From assembly GCA_004431415.1 (NCBI GenBank), contig QPMI01000036.1:72001-136000 (forward strand): a DNA stretch of 64,000 nt, written 5' to 3'. Positions 9,838 to 20,753 of this stretch are shown one piece after another. Position 1 is the first letter of the stretch. Each line of letters starts with the position of its first letter. A program made the position numbers and the translations under genes. The notes under the pieces were generated by a model that saw nothing but the letters and a program-made list of their open reading frames with translations, was not told where the DNA came from and ran no database searches. Origin of the DNA: Cyanophora paradoxa (taxonomy: Eukaryota > Glaucocystophyceae > Cyanophorales > Cyanophoraceae).

Positions 9838-12735
9838 ATGTACCAGCAGGGGCAGCCTCCGCCGCCGGGCGGACCAGGAAGCCGTCCGGGCATCGCCGCG
9901 CAGCCGAGGACCGGCCTTCTGCCCTCTGGATACGAGCGAAGCGATGCGGCTGCCGCGAGGGCGCCCGCAGACGTCGAGTCCCAACGGCAGTCAAGCAGCG
10001 CTCCGAACCCGCTCACGCTCTGCCTGGGTCTTTGCCTCGTCGTCGCATTGGTCGCAATTGGCGTTCTCTCTGTGCTCTACATGAGGGCAACGACGGCGCC
10101 CTCCGCGGCAGGCGGCGGGACCAACGGAGCCACGCTGGGCGCGGGTGCGCTGGCGGTTGACGCGCCGCCGGGCTGCCCCCGCAGCGGCCCTCACGGGCGC
10201 TCGCTCGCAGGAACGCGAAGCACGGGGCTCGGGTCGGAGGCGGCGGCGGCGGCGGCAGCGGGGGCGCGGGACGCGGACCTGCGCGCCAAGGAGGTGGCGG
10301 ATGCCGTGCTGCGGGACATGGACCTGACGGCGGACCCGTGCGACGACTTCTACCAGTACGCGTGCGGCGGGTGGCTGGCGCGCACGGAGATCCCGGCGGA
10401 CACGAACGCGTGGAGCCGCTCCTTCACGACCATCTCGCTGAGCAACCGGGAGATCCTCCGCGGCATCCTCGAGGACAAGTGGCCCCTCCTCTCCTCGTGC
10501 CCGCGCCCCCCGCCCCCCGCCCCGCCCCGCCTGACGCCTGCCGCCAGGTACTACGCCTCGTGCATGGACGTCGCCGCCATCGACAAGCGCGGTGCGCCCG
10601 CCCCGCCCGCAGCGCGCCGCCGCCTCACGGGCCCGCAGGCGTCGAGCCGATCAAGCCCTGGGTCGAGAAGATCGACGCGATCGTCACGGCGGCCGACCTC
10701 GGGCGCGTCCAGGCCGAGCTCTTCACGTGCCCCGCCCCGCACCCCGCCCCCCCGCCGCCCCGCCGACGAGCGCGCAGGCTCGGGGTGACGACATTCTACG
10801 GGTACTCGATCTCGCCGGACTCGAAGAACCCGAATGTCTACATCATGGAGTTCAAGCAGGCCGGCCTCTCCATGCCCAAGGAGTCCGCCCGCCCCGCCCC
10901 ACCCCGCCCAGCCCTGCCGCGGGGCCGCGGGGCGGGGCCGACTCTCGCGCAGCAAGTACGTGGACCTGCGGCAGGGCCCCATCCGGCAGAAGTTCCTCGA
11001 CCACGTCACCGACCTCCTCGTCCGCCCCCGCCCCCGCCCGCAGCCGCCCCCCGCCCCTCACACCGCCCGCCCAGGTCCTCATGGGCACTCCGTTCGACAC
11101 CGCCTACGTGCGCGCCGCGGGGGCGGGGGCGGGGGCGGGGGCGGCGGGCGTGAGACGGGGGCGGGGCGCAGGACGCGTCGCGGCGGATCCTGGAGCTGGA
11201 GACGGAGCTGGCGAACGCGACGCTGCCGGCGTCGACGCTGCGGGACCCCGAGGCGTCGTACCACCCGACGAGCCTCGCCGCCTTCGAGCAGGCGTACCCG
11301 AACATCCCCCTGCGGCCGATGCTCGCGGCCATCGTGCCCTACCCGGAGTACCCGGGCTTCATCTACAACGTCGAGTCGCCCAAGTTCATCGCCAAGGTCA
11401 ACGAGGTCATCGGGACGACCGACGTGGGGACGCTGAAGCAGTACCTCAAGTGGCACCTCGTGCACGGCGTCGCGAGCTACCTCGCCTCCTCCGTCGTCAA
11501 CGAGACCTTCGAGTTCTACTCCCAGGAGCTCATGGGCCAGGAGGAGATCGCCCCCAAGTGGAAGCGCTGCGTCGCGTCGGCGGACTCGCTGCTGGGGGAG
11601 CTGCTGGGGCGCTACTACGTCCTGGAGCGCTTCAACGAGAAGGACCGGGCCAAGGCGAAGGAGCTCATCGACTTCATCGAGGCGGCCTTCGAGGAGCACC
11701 TCCCCGGCGTCTCCTGGATGGACCCCAAGACCCGCGCCGCCGCCCTCAAGAAGCTCAAGCAGATGAACAACAAGGCCCGCCCCGCCCCGGCCCGCCCCGC
11801 CCGGCCCCGGCGCCCTCTGAGGGGGCGGCAGGTGGGCTACCCGGACCGCTGGATCGACTACACGCAGCTCTCCTTCGACAAGGCCGACTTCTTCGGCAAC
11901 TTCGTCAAGGCCAAGAAGGCCCGCCGCCTCTCGCCGCCCCGCCCCGCCCCCCGCCCCTGACCCCCGCCCAGTACGAGGTCGCCCGCGCGTGGCAGCGCTT
12001 CGGGCAGCCGGTGGACCGGCTGCGGTGGCAGATGACGCCGCCCACGGTGAACGCCTACTACAACCCGTCGATGAACGAGATGGTCTTCCCCGCGGGGATC
12101 ATCCAGGAGCCCTTCTTCTCGTCCACCTTCCCCGCGGCGATGAACTTCGGGGGCATCGGGATGGTGATGGGCCACGAGCTCACGCACGGCTTCGACGACC
12201 AGGGGCGCAAGTTCGACGGCACGGGCAACGTCACCGAGTGGTGGAGCCCCGACGTCGAGAAGGCCTTCGAGGAGCGCGCCAAGTGCGTCCAGCGCAAGTA
12301 CGGCGCCTACTCCCTCCCCGAGGGCCGCATCAACCCCAAGCTCACCATGGGCCCGCCCCGCCCGCCCCGCCCCCGCCCTGCCCCCGCCGCGCTGACGGGG
12401 CGGCAGGGGAGAACATCGCGGACATGGGCGGGGTGCGGCTGGCGTGGTTCGCGTACCAGTCGTGGAAGGCGGCGCGGGGCGGGGAGCGGGCGGACCCGTC
12501 GCCGACGACGCTGCTGACGCCGGACCAGCTGTACTTCGTCGCCTTCGCGCAGAACTGGTGCCAGAAGAAGCGCCCCGAGTACCAGAAGATCATGCTGCGC
12601 TCGGACCCGCACTCCCCCGGCAAGTTCCGCGTCCTCGGCTCCCTCTCCTCCTTCCCCGAGTTCGCCAAGGCATACAACTGCCCCGCCGGCACCGAGCTCA
12701 ACCCCCCCGCCGACGAGCGCTGCGAGGTCTGGTAG
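9838..12735 (+). CDS. M13 (neprilysin/ECE-type) zinc metallopeptidase
   Basis: Nine introns can be removed so that every join restores M13 consensus, leaving 2394 nt, or 797 residues plus stop; that this divides by three supports the model. The protein is a type II membrane enzyme: Pro-rich cytosolic tail, one membrane helix at about residues 57-81 (PLTLCLGLCLVVALVAIGVL), then DPCDDFYQYACGGW, the start of the M13 ectodomain. Zinc-binding HELTH falls at about residues 630-634, GENIAD (the third zinc ligand Glu and its Asp) at about 688-693, formed across an intron, and the C-terminal CxxW (CEVW) is the last residues. The family cleaves extracellular or lumenal oligopeptides. Length matches the family (about 700-800). 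The ATG at 9838 starts the frame just before the tail; no earlier ATG is needed. Three of the nine introns are GC-AG. Confidence 0.95.
11775..11831 (+). other. GC-AG intron in the M13 peptidase gene
   Basis: The donor is AACAAG|GCCCGCCCC and the 3' end CTGAGGGGGCGGCAG. It joins KQMNNK to VGYPDRWIDY. The termini CCGCCCC and GGGGCGG are inverted repeats. Confidence 0.9.
11919..11971 (+). other. GC-AG intron in the M13 peptidase gene
   Basis: The donor is AAG|GCCCGCC and the 3' end CTGACCCCCGCCCAG. It joins FVKAKK to YEVARAWQRF. Confidence 0.9.
12351..12406 (+). other. GC-AG intron in the M13 peptidase gene
   Basis: The donor is ATGG|GCCCGCCCC and the 3' end CTGACGGGGCGGCAG. Splicing creates the conserved GENIAD motif, so this join is essentially certain. 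The ends are inverted repeats (CCGCCCC / GGGGCGG). Confidence 0.93.
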
Positions 12736-12895
12736 CCCCGGACCCGCCCGCCGCCCCGGCCCCCCCTAGCTTCCTACTCTCCATGCAGCTTTTCCCCGAA
12801 CCGAGACCCCTCACCCTTCCCGGATGCACGGAACAACGTTTCATGGATCCTGGTCACGAGAGCTCTGGGGCCGAGCGCTAGGGAGGGTGAGGGGG

Positions 12896-15771
12896 TCAGG
12901 AGGGCGGGGCGGCGAGGCTGGAGGCCACGCTGGGGGCGGCGGGGGCGGCGGAGGGCGCGGGGGCGAGGGTCTGCGAGGGGAGGGTCTGGGAGGCGGTGAC
13001 GGCGCCGGCGGCGGGGCCCTGCTGCTGGGCCTGGGCGGCCTGGGCGGCGGCGGCCTGGGCGGCCTGCTGGGCGGCCTGGGGGAACATGATGAGCTCGAGG
13101 CGCTGGCGCTGGGCGTCGTCGGACGGGTCCTCGGGCTCGAGGCCGCGGATCTTGAAGACCTCGACGTTGCCCTCGGTGTCGCCCACGACGAGCACGGGGC
13201 TCGTCTGCCCGAACCGCACCGACGTCAGCTTCCGCCCCTCGTACACCTTGAACGCCACCGGGTCCAGCCTGCGCCCCGCTCGTTACCCCTGCCGCCGGCG
13301 CGCGGCGCGGCGCGGGGCGGGGCGGGGCGGGGCGGCGCACGTGGACTGGGAGAGGTCCCAGACCTCGACGCGGCCGTCGCCGGTGCAGGAGGCGAAGACG
13401 GTGCCGTTGTGGGGCGACCAGCAGATGTCCGCCACGTAGTCCGTGCAGCTCTGGAAGATCAGCACGGGCTTCGTCTGCTCCTCGCCCCACAGCTTCACCG
13501 TCCAGTCGGCCGAGCAGGAGAGGAAGGCGGAGTGGAGGAAGGGGGACCAGCGGATGCGGTAGACGGGCCCCGCGTGCCCCGCGTACGAGTCCAGGTACTG
13601 CTCGTTGTACGACGTGCTGCACCGGTGCATCGCCCCGTCCTCCGTCCCCGCCACGTACAGGTTCGGGTCCCGCGGGGAGAAGTCGAGGCAGGTGCCCGAG
13701 GCGCGGCGGGAGATGAAGGCCTCGCCCTTGCCGTCGCCGCGGGCGGCGCTGGCGACGCGCTTGAGGGCCATGAGGTCGGTGTGCTCGAGGCCCTTCTTCA
13801 TCGACCACTGCGTCACCCGCCCGTCCATCGCGATCGACACCAGCGCCTCGCCCCGCTCCGAGCCCCGGTCCACCCACTGCCCGCCCCCTCAGCGTCGGCG
13901 GGCCGGGGCCGGGGCCGGGGCGGGGCGGGGCGGGGCGGGGCGGGCCTTGAGGTCCCAAACGGCGTCGGCGTGCTTGCCGGCGGTGTGGCCCGACTCGAGG
14001 GCCGGCTTCGGGTCCCCCTTGCGCACGTCGTAGATCACCACCGAGCCGTCGTAGAGCCCCGCCGCCAGCAGGTTCGGGTGCGCCTGCGAGAAGGCCAGCG
14101 AGCAGACCCCGCAGGGCGTGTGGTAGGCGCGCTCGGGGTAGTCGGGGTTCTTGAGGGACCAGAAGAGGATGAGGCCCTCGCGGCGGTTGGCGGCGCCGAA
14201 CTCGAGGGAGCCGTAGGAGACGGCGAGGAGGTCCCCCTGCAGCGCGTTCCACGAGACGCACGAGACCGAGCGCCCCGCCGTCAGCGCGCACTGCCACCGC
14301 CACAGCGCCTCCATCGACGCCCCCGCCCCGCTCGTCACCGTCGTCTGCCCGCTCCACGCCGGGCCCAGCACCGCGTCTGTCCGCCCCCGCCCCCGCCCCT
14401 CAGCCCTCCGCCGCGGGGGCGGGGAGGGCCGGGGGCGGGGGCACCGATGGAGGGCGGGGGGGCGGCGGCGGCGGGGGCGGCGGGGGCCTGGTGCTGGGCG
14501 AGGAGGGCCTCGGCCTCCTCGTAGGTGAGGTAGTTGCGGTAGGAGAGGTGCTTCTGGTGGAACACGTTCTGCGCCACCATCCGCTCCACGTACCGCAGCG
14601 CCGACCGCATCGCCTCCGACTCCAGCAGGTCCTTCCCCGTCCCCGAGCCCCCCGCCTCCTCCCCCGCCCCCTCCTCCCCCTCCGCCCCCTCCTCGGCCCC
14701 CTCCTTCTTCTCCTCGCCGGCCTTGGCGCCGCCGAGGCCGTCGAGCTCGTCGGTGCTCTCCCCGGCCTTGAAGGCGTCGAAAATGTCCCACGCCGTCGCC
14801 ACGCACGCCGCCTCGCGGACCGCCCCCGGCGTCGCCTGCGCGTCCTTCGTCTTGAGCACCAGCGGCACCGTCTGCATCGCCCGCTCCACGTAGATGTCGC
14901 TCGTCGCCCGCGCCTTCTTCAGCTGCCCCCGCCCCGTCGGCGCCGCGCCGCCGCCGCCGGGGCGGGGCGGGGCGCGCACTGCCTGGTACTTGGTGTTGCG
15001 CTCGGTGACCTCGGGGGCGAGCGGCGAGTCCATCGCCACGCACGTGCCCCGAACCTCCAGCAGCATGATCGTCGCCGTCTCCTCGAGGCGCACCTGCGAG
15101 GCCTCAGCGCCCCCGCCCGCCCCGCACGCGCTCGCGGCCCCCGCACCGTCACGTCCTGCTCCAGCTCGTCCTCCGTCGGCTCCACCTCCTCCTCCGCCGC
15201 CCGCGCCGCCGCCGCTGCTGCTGCTGCCGCCGCCACCGCCGCCGCCGCCACCCCCACGCCCCGCTCCTTGTCGCTCTTCTTGCTCTTGTCGCCCTCCTTG
15301 CTCTCGGCCTCGTCGCCGCGCGGCGAGGCCGGCCGCGACGAGCTGAAGTCGTCGAAGAGGGACATCGAGATCGCCTCCGCGCGCAGCGTCTGGCCCCCCG
15401 CCCCTCAGCACCGCCCTGGGGGCGCCCCCCGCCAGCCCCGCCCCCGCACCTGCTCCGGCGTGCTCGCCCCGCTGCTGCTCATCGAGACGCCCGATCGGCT
15501 CATTCCTGCCGAGGACATCCGATCGAAGGACTCTGTGGGGTCGTTGCTTTGCTGCTGCGCGCGTCAGCGCCCGGCCGACGGGCTGGCGGGCGCGCGAGCG
15601 CACCGTCGGCGTTGTGGTGCCCTGCGGCAGCTGTAGCGCCTGTTGCTGACCGTGCTTGACTACGGGCTGCTTAACAGCTAGCAAAGACATCGGCGTTACG
15701 TTCGTGCCGTCCTCGTCGTACAGCAAAACCTGCTGCTGTTTCGTCAGCTCCGCCGCGGCCTGCTCCTGCAT
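12896..15771 (-). CDS. Axonemal dynein intermediate chain, DNAI4/WDR78 (IC138)-like
   Basis: The N-terminal exon has LLYDEDGTNVTPMSLL, resembling the D-x-x-G-x-DVTP signature of WDR78/IC138 proteins. It is followed by low-complexity Ala/Glu-rich exons and a linker with QNVFHQKHLSYRNYL (about 14560). The C-terminal half is WD40 repeats: CGVCSLAFSQAHPNLLAAGL, ISIAMDGRVTQW-type, CLDFSPRDPNLYVAGTEDG, IRWSPFLHSAFLSCSADWTV and ICWSPHNGTVFASCTGDG, then VEVFKIRG. The stop is at 12896. Such chains assemble inner-arm dynein I1/f in cilia and flagella. The ATG at 15771 opens the first exon; joins LPQGTTTPT|QQSNDPTESF and STPEQ|TLRAEAI keep frame. It is tail-to-tail with the M13 gene and divergent from phosphatidylserine synthase. 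Dynein IC identity is strong; assignment to DNAI4 rather than DNAI1/2 rests on the N-terminal motif. Confidence 0.85.
13877..13945 (-). other. GC-AG intron in the dynein intermediate chain gene
   Basis: The donor is CTCAAG|GCCCGCCCC, the body has tandem CCGCC and GGCCCC units, and the 3' end is CTGAGGGGGCGGGCAG. It joins AVWDLK to WVDRGSERG between WD repeats. Confidence 0.85.
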
Positions 15772-16198
15772 CGTTCTCCTGCTGGAGCTAACACTTCCTC
15801 GCGTTCCCGCTTTGCTCTTCTGTACAACGCTGATCTTCGAGGAAGTCGAGCCCGCCCTGCGAAGCAGGAGTCAGCAAGAGCAGCGTCGCGCTAGGCCACC
15901 ACTGCTAGCTAAAAGTGCTCCGCTCTGCACCGAAGAACCGCATAGCGGGGGCTGGGCCGTACGCACGCGGACGGGCGGCGGGGGTCATTTTTGGCGAGGA
16001 CTTGGCTCTGTCCGGGTCTGGGACCTTGCCTGCTGCTCTTTGTCGACCCTGGGTTCGACATAGCCACGCTTCTAGCGTCCATCCCGCTTAAGCACTGAAT
16101 AAGCAGGCAATCGGGGGTACAGCAGACATCGGACAAGCTCGCTCGCGCCTACCGAATTGCTGCCATTGCTAGCAAGCAGTACCGGTGCTAGCAAGAGG

Positions 16199-18067
16199 AT
16201 GTCTTCGCGCTCGCCGTCGCCCGCGCGGGCGCGAGGCGCTTCGTTGCGCCGCCGGCGCAAGGCCGACGAGGACGAAGAATCCGACGTCCAAGCGCTGAGC
16301 GTAGAGATCCCACGGCGGCCGCGTGGCCGGCCGCGCTCGGCGCCAGCTCCTGCGCCCTCCAGCAATCCCGCCACGCCCAACTCGCCCATCTCTCGCATGG
16401 AGCTGGAGGCTCAGCGTGACAAACACGACCGAATTAGCATCTACTTCTATACGCCGCACACCATCACCGCCCTCTGCCTTGGTAGCCTCGCGGTCATCTA
16501 CCTGGCCTGGACGTATAACGACAGCATAAGCACCGCTTCGAACGTGAAAATGTGCGCGTGCCGCACCGCGACGCGCGCCACGCACGCGCTTACCGCGCCT
16601 GGCGTGCGCAGGGGCCTGGTTGCTGCCATCGCGGTGTTCATCGCGTATGCGTTCATCCAGTTCCCCAACGGGCCGTTCATTCGCCCGCACCCGGCCTTCT
16701 GGCGCGTGACGCAAGGCTGCGCCATTCTGTACCTCCTCTTCCTCGTCTTCATCGCCTTCCAGGCGCGCCGCGCCGCGCCCGGTGCCCCGCGGCGCGGCGC
16801 GCGGGGCGTGACGGGGGCGGCAGAGCAAGGACGACGTGCGGCAGTGGCTGCGGCACCTGTACCCGAGCCTGGGGACCAAGCCGGAGTACCGCTCCTACGG
16901 CGAGGGCTGCGACAAGTTCGAGACCTTCAAGGCGCGCCGGGGCGGCCCGGGGGCGGGGCGTGGGGGGCGGGGGCGGGGCGCTGAGGGGGCGGCAGAGCAC
17001 GCTGTTCGACGAGTTCGTGCTGGCGCACCTGCTGGGGTGGTGGGGCAAGACGGTGCTGCTGCGGGACTGGTGGCTCTGCATCGTCCTCTCCCTCCTCTTC
17101 GAGGCCTGGGAGTTCACCTTCATGCACTACCTCCCCAACTTCATCGAGTGCTGGTGGGACCACGTGCGCCCCCCGGCCCCCCGCCCCGCCCGCCCCGCCC
17201 CGGGCCGACGCGGGGCGGGGCCAGTGGATCGTGGACGTGGCGGTGTGCAACATGGTGGGGATGTGGATCGGGATGAAGACGTGCGAGTACTTCAAGATGA
17301 AGGCCTACAACTGGCCGGGGATCACGGAGATCTCGGACACGACGGGGAAGATCAAGCGGGCGATCGGGCAGTTCACGCCGTTCGAGTGGGACGTCTTCGA
17401 GTGGGAGGTCTTCGCCTCGTGGCGCCGCCTCGTCCAGGTCCTCTTCCTCCTCGCCATCGTCCGTCCCCGCCCGCCCCGCCCCCGCCCCGCCCCGCCCCGC
17501 CGAGGGGTCCCCCGCAGATCTCCGCCATCGAGCTCAACGCCTTCTTCCTCAAGTTCCTCCTCTGGATCCCCCCGACCAACCCCCTCAACTCCTACCGCCT
17601 CATCATGCCCGCCCCGCCCCCGCCCCGCCCCCGCCCCGCTGACGCCCCGCTGACGCCCCGCAGGTGGTTCCTCTTCGGCCTGCCGGGCGTCGCCGAGTAC
17701 TACCGCTACATGCACTCCCCGTGCGGCCGCGCGGCGCCCCCCGGCGTGCGGGCTCCGAGCGGGGGCAGGGAGCGGGACCTGCGCTTCGGGACGAGCGCGT
17801 GGCTTGTCATCGCGATGACCACCATGGAGACCTTCCTCACCGTGCCCGCCCCGGCCGCGGCCCCCGCCCCGCCCCGGCCCCCCTCACCCCGCCCAGTTCA
17901 AGTTCGGGCGGGGCGAGTTCACGGAGCCCTTCCCCCGCCCCGTCGTCCTCGCCTGGAGCCTCGTCGCCCTCGCCCTCACCACCACCTGCCTCGTCCTCTA
18001 CCGCAGAGAGCGCGCCGCCGCCGCCGCCGCCCGCGCAGCCCGCCCCGCCCGCCGCCGCCTCCCCTGA
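16199..18067 (+). CDS. Phosphatidylserine synthase (base-exchange type)
   Basis: After eight introns are removed the product carries the PTDSS hallmark: HYLPNFIECWWDH joined to QWIVDVAVCNMVGMWIGM. Upstream helices are ITALCLGSLAVIYLAW (about 16460-16510) and GLVAAIAVFIAYAFIQFPNGPFIRPHPAFWR. Downstream are ELNAFFLKFLLWIPPTNPLN, YRLIM joined to WFLFGLPGVAEYYRYM, and a last helix VVLAWSLVALALTTTCLVLY before a basic tail and TGA. The enzyme exchanges the head group of PC or PE for serine in the ER membrane and is multi-pass. The ATG at 16199 (MSSRSPSPARARG) is the only in-frame ATG before the first helix; the first 65 residues are basic, Ser/Pro-rich and cytosolic in style. Three of eight introns are GC-AG. 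Confidence 0.93.
16763..16823 (+). other. GC-AG intron in the phosphatidylserine synthase gene
   Basis: The donor is TTCCAG|GCGCGCC and the 3' end CGTGACGGGGGCGGCAG. The body is an imperfect palindrome of GCGCGCC...GGCGCGC. It joins FIAFQ to SKDDVRQW. Confidence 0.88.
16932..16995 (+). other. GC-AG intron in the phosphatidylserine synthase gene
   Basis: The donor is TTCAAG|GCGCGCC and the 3' end CTGAGGGGGCGGCAG, nearly identical to the 3' ends of introns in the M13 gene. It joins KFETFK to STLFDEF. Confidence 0.88.
17607..17663 (+). other. GC-AG intron in the phosphatidylserine synthase gene
   Basis: The donor is ATCAT|GCCCGCCCC and the 3' end CTGACGCCCCGCAG. Splicing forms the codon ATG and joins YRLIM to WFLFG. 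Confidence 0.85.
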
Positions 18068-19095
18068 GCCCTGCTCCCACCCAATCCAACATCGGCCCCT
18101 CTCGAGTACGCCGCACCCGATCAGAACGCGGCGCGCGCCGGCGCCGAGGCCGCATACAAAGGGCGGGAGGCGGGGCGGGGCGCCGTTCGGGCTAGCGGGA
18201 CAGGGGCCGCGCCTCGGCGCCGGCGGTAGCTCGGAGCGTGATCCACCGTGCCTCTCAGAGTCTGCCTCTCTCACTCGGCGACTAGGCCTAGGCCTAGGCC
18301 TAGGCCTAGGCCTAGGCCTAGACTCGGCGATCGCGAAGGCCTAAACTCGGCGATCGCGAAGGCCTAAAGAAATTGCCTCCGAGGCTCCCGGGCTCCGAGG
18401 CTCCCGGGTCCGACGGTCCTTCAAAGTTAGGAAATTCCGAATATATAGCTTCGATTTTCCGAACTCGGAACATGCCGGCGCCACCGTGCACGTGGCCCAG
18501 TGGCACATGCACAGTGGACGTCGACGTCGGAAGCTGGAGCCGCTGCCCGACTCGGTGATCATGATCATGCACCCTAGTTAACGTTATAGGCCTACCGTAG
18601 TACCCCATTTTAAATTGGTGGCCAGTGGATCTTTACTAAGTTCAACGGTTAGTTTTCAGGCTTCTCTGACTCATGATCAGTGACTCTAGATCTGAGTCAA
18701 TCTTCTATCCGGTGAAGGGTCACTGGGTTTTGCCCAGAAGCCTTGAAGGGTCCCCCTGAGGGCCCCAGGCCTTGAACCCTCGTGAACGATCGCGAACTCG
18801 AGACTCCGAGGCTCATGATCCGATCAGCCTGGCAGTGTCGATCACCGTGGCACCGGATCGATATCATCGCCGAGTCGGATCATGATCCGATAATCCGATG
18901 ATCATTAATGTTATCTTTTCTGGCCTGCACGGCCCGGCGGCGGCCTAGCCTTGTAGAAGATGCCATGATGGTGCACTAGTTAGACTTTCTAATTAGGCAG
19001 ATTAGGCAGAATTCGGAGCCTCGAATGCAGTCTTAATGAGCCAGTCACATAACTCAGAGCTCGAGGCAGAGGCAGGGTGGATGGCGCGGGATGGA
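18068..19095. other. Palindrome-rich intergenic spacer
   Basis: No supported gene. The spacer is lower in GC than its neighbours and full of short palindromes and direct repeats: a GGCCTA array, a doubled 22-bp unit with GCGATCGC (18322-18343 and 18345-18366), doubled GAGGCTCCCGGG blocks (about 18380-18410) and many ATGATCAT/TCATGATC-type sites between 18540 and 18905. Confidence 0.6.
18283..18321. repeat. (GGCCTA)n short tandem repeat
   Basis: About six copies of a 6-bp unit; TAGGCCTA is itself a perfect palindrome, so the array can form cruciform or slipped structures. Confidence 0.9.
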
Positions 19096-20724
19096 TCAGG
19101 GTGCGGGGCGGGCTGGGGCGGGCGTGAGGAGGTCGAGTTGGGCGCGGCCGAGGGCCTCGAGGGCCTCCCCGCCGTCGAGGAGGGCCCGGCACGCGTGCGC
19201 GTCCCGCAGCAGCCGCTCCAGCGGCGAGCCGCGCAGCGCCCCCGCCCCCACCGCCCGCGCCGCCGCCTCCACCACCCGCACCCCGTGCTCCCCCGCCGTC
19301 TCTGCCGCCGCCAGCACCGCCGCACCGGCCTCCGCCCGCTCCGCCCCCGCTCCACCGCACGCGCAGCCGCCTCCGCCTCCGCATCGGGGCCGGAGGGGCC
19401 GGGTCGGGGACGGGGACGGGGGCGGAGGCGCGGCGCCAGGCTGCGACGGCGGCGTGGAGGGTGCAGCGCGCCTGCTCCCGCAGCAAGGAAGCCTCGCCGA
19501 CCTGCCGCCGCCTCGGCTTGCAGGGACGGGGCGAGGCGGGCGGGGCGCACGAGGCGGAGGGCGCGGGGTCGAGGGGCGCCTCCCCGCCGCGAGGTGCTCG
19601 CTCGCGGCCCGCACGGCGGCGGTGGCGATCCCGAGGGAGCCGGCCGCCGTCAGCGCCCGCTCCCACGCCGCCTCCGAGCTCGAGAGCGGCGCCGCCGGCG
19701 AGGGCCCGAGCGGCGCGACGGCGTGCGGCTCCAGGCGGACGGCGCGGAGGAGGAGGCGGTGGGGCCCGAGGGCCCGCAGGCCATCGCCGCCGCGCCCTCC
19801 GCGCACTGCACCCGGGCGCCCGCGGCACCAGCGCCCGCACCCGCACGCCCCCGCCCCGCCCTCGCCCGCCCCGTCGTTCTCGGGAGGCTCGTCGCGGGGC
19901 GCGGGGGCGGCCTCGAGGTCGACGAGGACGTAGTCTAGGGCCGGCGCCAGCGCGCACTCCGGCGCCTCGCCCTGCACGCCCCGCCCGTCGCGCCCCGCGG
20001 CGCGGCGGGGCGGAGGCGGGGGCGCACGGAGAGGGTCCAGTGGGCGACCGCGCCGTCCTCCCGCGCCCCGCCTCCGCCCGCAGCGGGCCCAGCGCCGCCT
20101 CCCGCCCCAGCCCCGCCGCCCCGCCACCGTCCCGCCGGCCCCGGCGCCGCCCTGCGCGGAGTCGGCGGGGCGGCGTGCGCGGGAGGGGCGGGGCGGACGG
20201 ATCGCCGCGGGCTCGGCCGACGAGGGCAGCGCGCTCGACGACGGCGGAGAGGAGCTGCGCGCGCGGCGTCACGCGGCGCCGCGGGGCGGGGCGTGGGGCG
20301 GGGCGGGCCTGGTCGAGGGCCGGGGCGGGAAGGGTGCGGCGGGGTCGTGGACGAGGGCGGCGATGGCGGCGCAGTGGGCGGCGAAGGCGAGGGCGACGGC
20401 GGCGTCGGCCTCCGCCAGCGCCTCCACCGCCGCCACCGCCTCCGCCAGGCCGCAGCCCCAGCCGCCCTCCCCGCCGGCACCACTGCGCCCCGTGAGCGCG
20501 GCGGGGCGGGGCGGGGCGCGGGGCGGGGACCGAGGAGGGCAGGCCGAGGCCTTGAGCTCGGCGAGGGCGTCGTGGGGCACGGCGGCGGCCCGGTCGTGGG
20601 CCCCGGCGGCCGCCGCGAGCACGCCGGCCACCGCCCGCGCCACCTCCACCACGTCCGCGCCCCGCCCCGCCGCCCCCGCCGACTCCAGCCGCCGCCGCCG
20701 CCGGCCCCACGCCTCCGCCGACAC
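19096..20724 (-). CDS. Acyl-CoA-dehydrogenase-like flavoprotein (partial 5' end)
   Basis: The C-terminal exon reads GVRVVEAAARAVGAGALRGS, then PLERLLRDAHACRALLDGG, which matches the C-terminal helical domain of the DszC/HpaH-like branch of acyl-CoA dehydrogenases (conserved xxG...PLxRxxRDxHA). Earlier exons fit the N-terminal helical domain: VVEVARAVAGVLAAAAGAHD, then VAAVEALAEADAAVALAFAA, and a middle exon AWERALTAAGSLGIATAAVR. Members are FAD or FMN enzymes that oxidise acyl-CoAs or act as two-component flavin monooxygenases; the substrate here cannot be told. The first recognisable exon starts at 20724 with no in-frame ATG and follows a possible acceptor (CTTCGTAG) just 29 bp after the RNase III stop. 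The true N-terminus is therefore unknown, and fusion with the upstream gene is possible. Heavy CCGCC/GGCGG introns make internal exon joins uncertain. Confidence 0.65.
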
Positions 20725-20753
20725 CGAGAAGCCCGACGCCAGCTACGAAGCCC

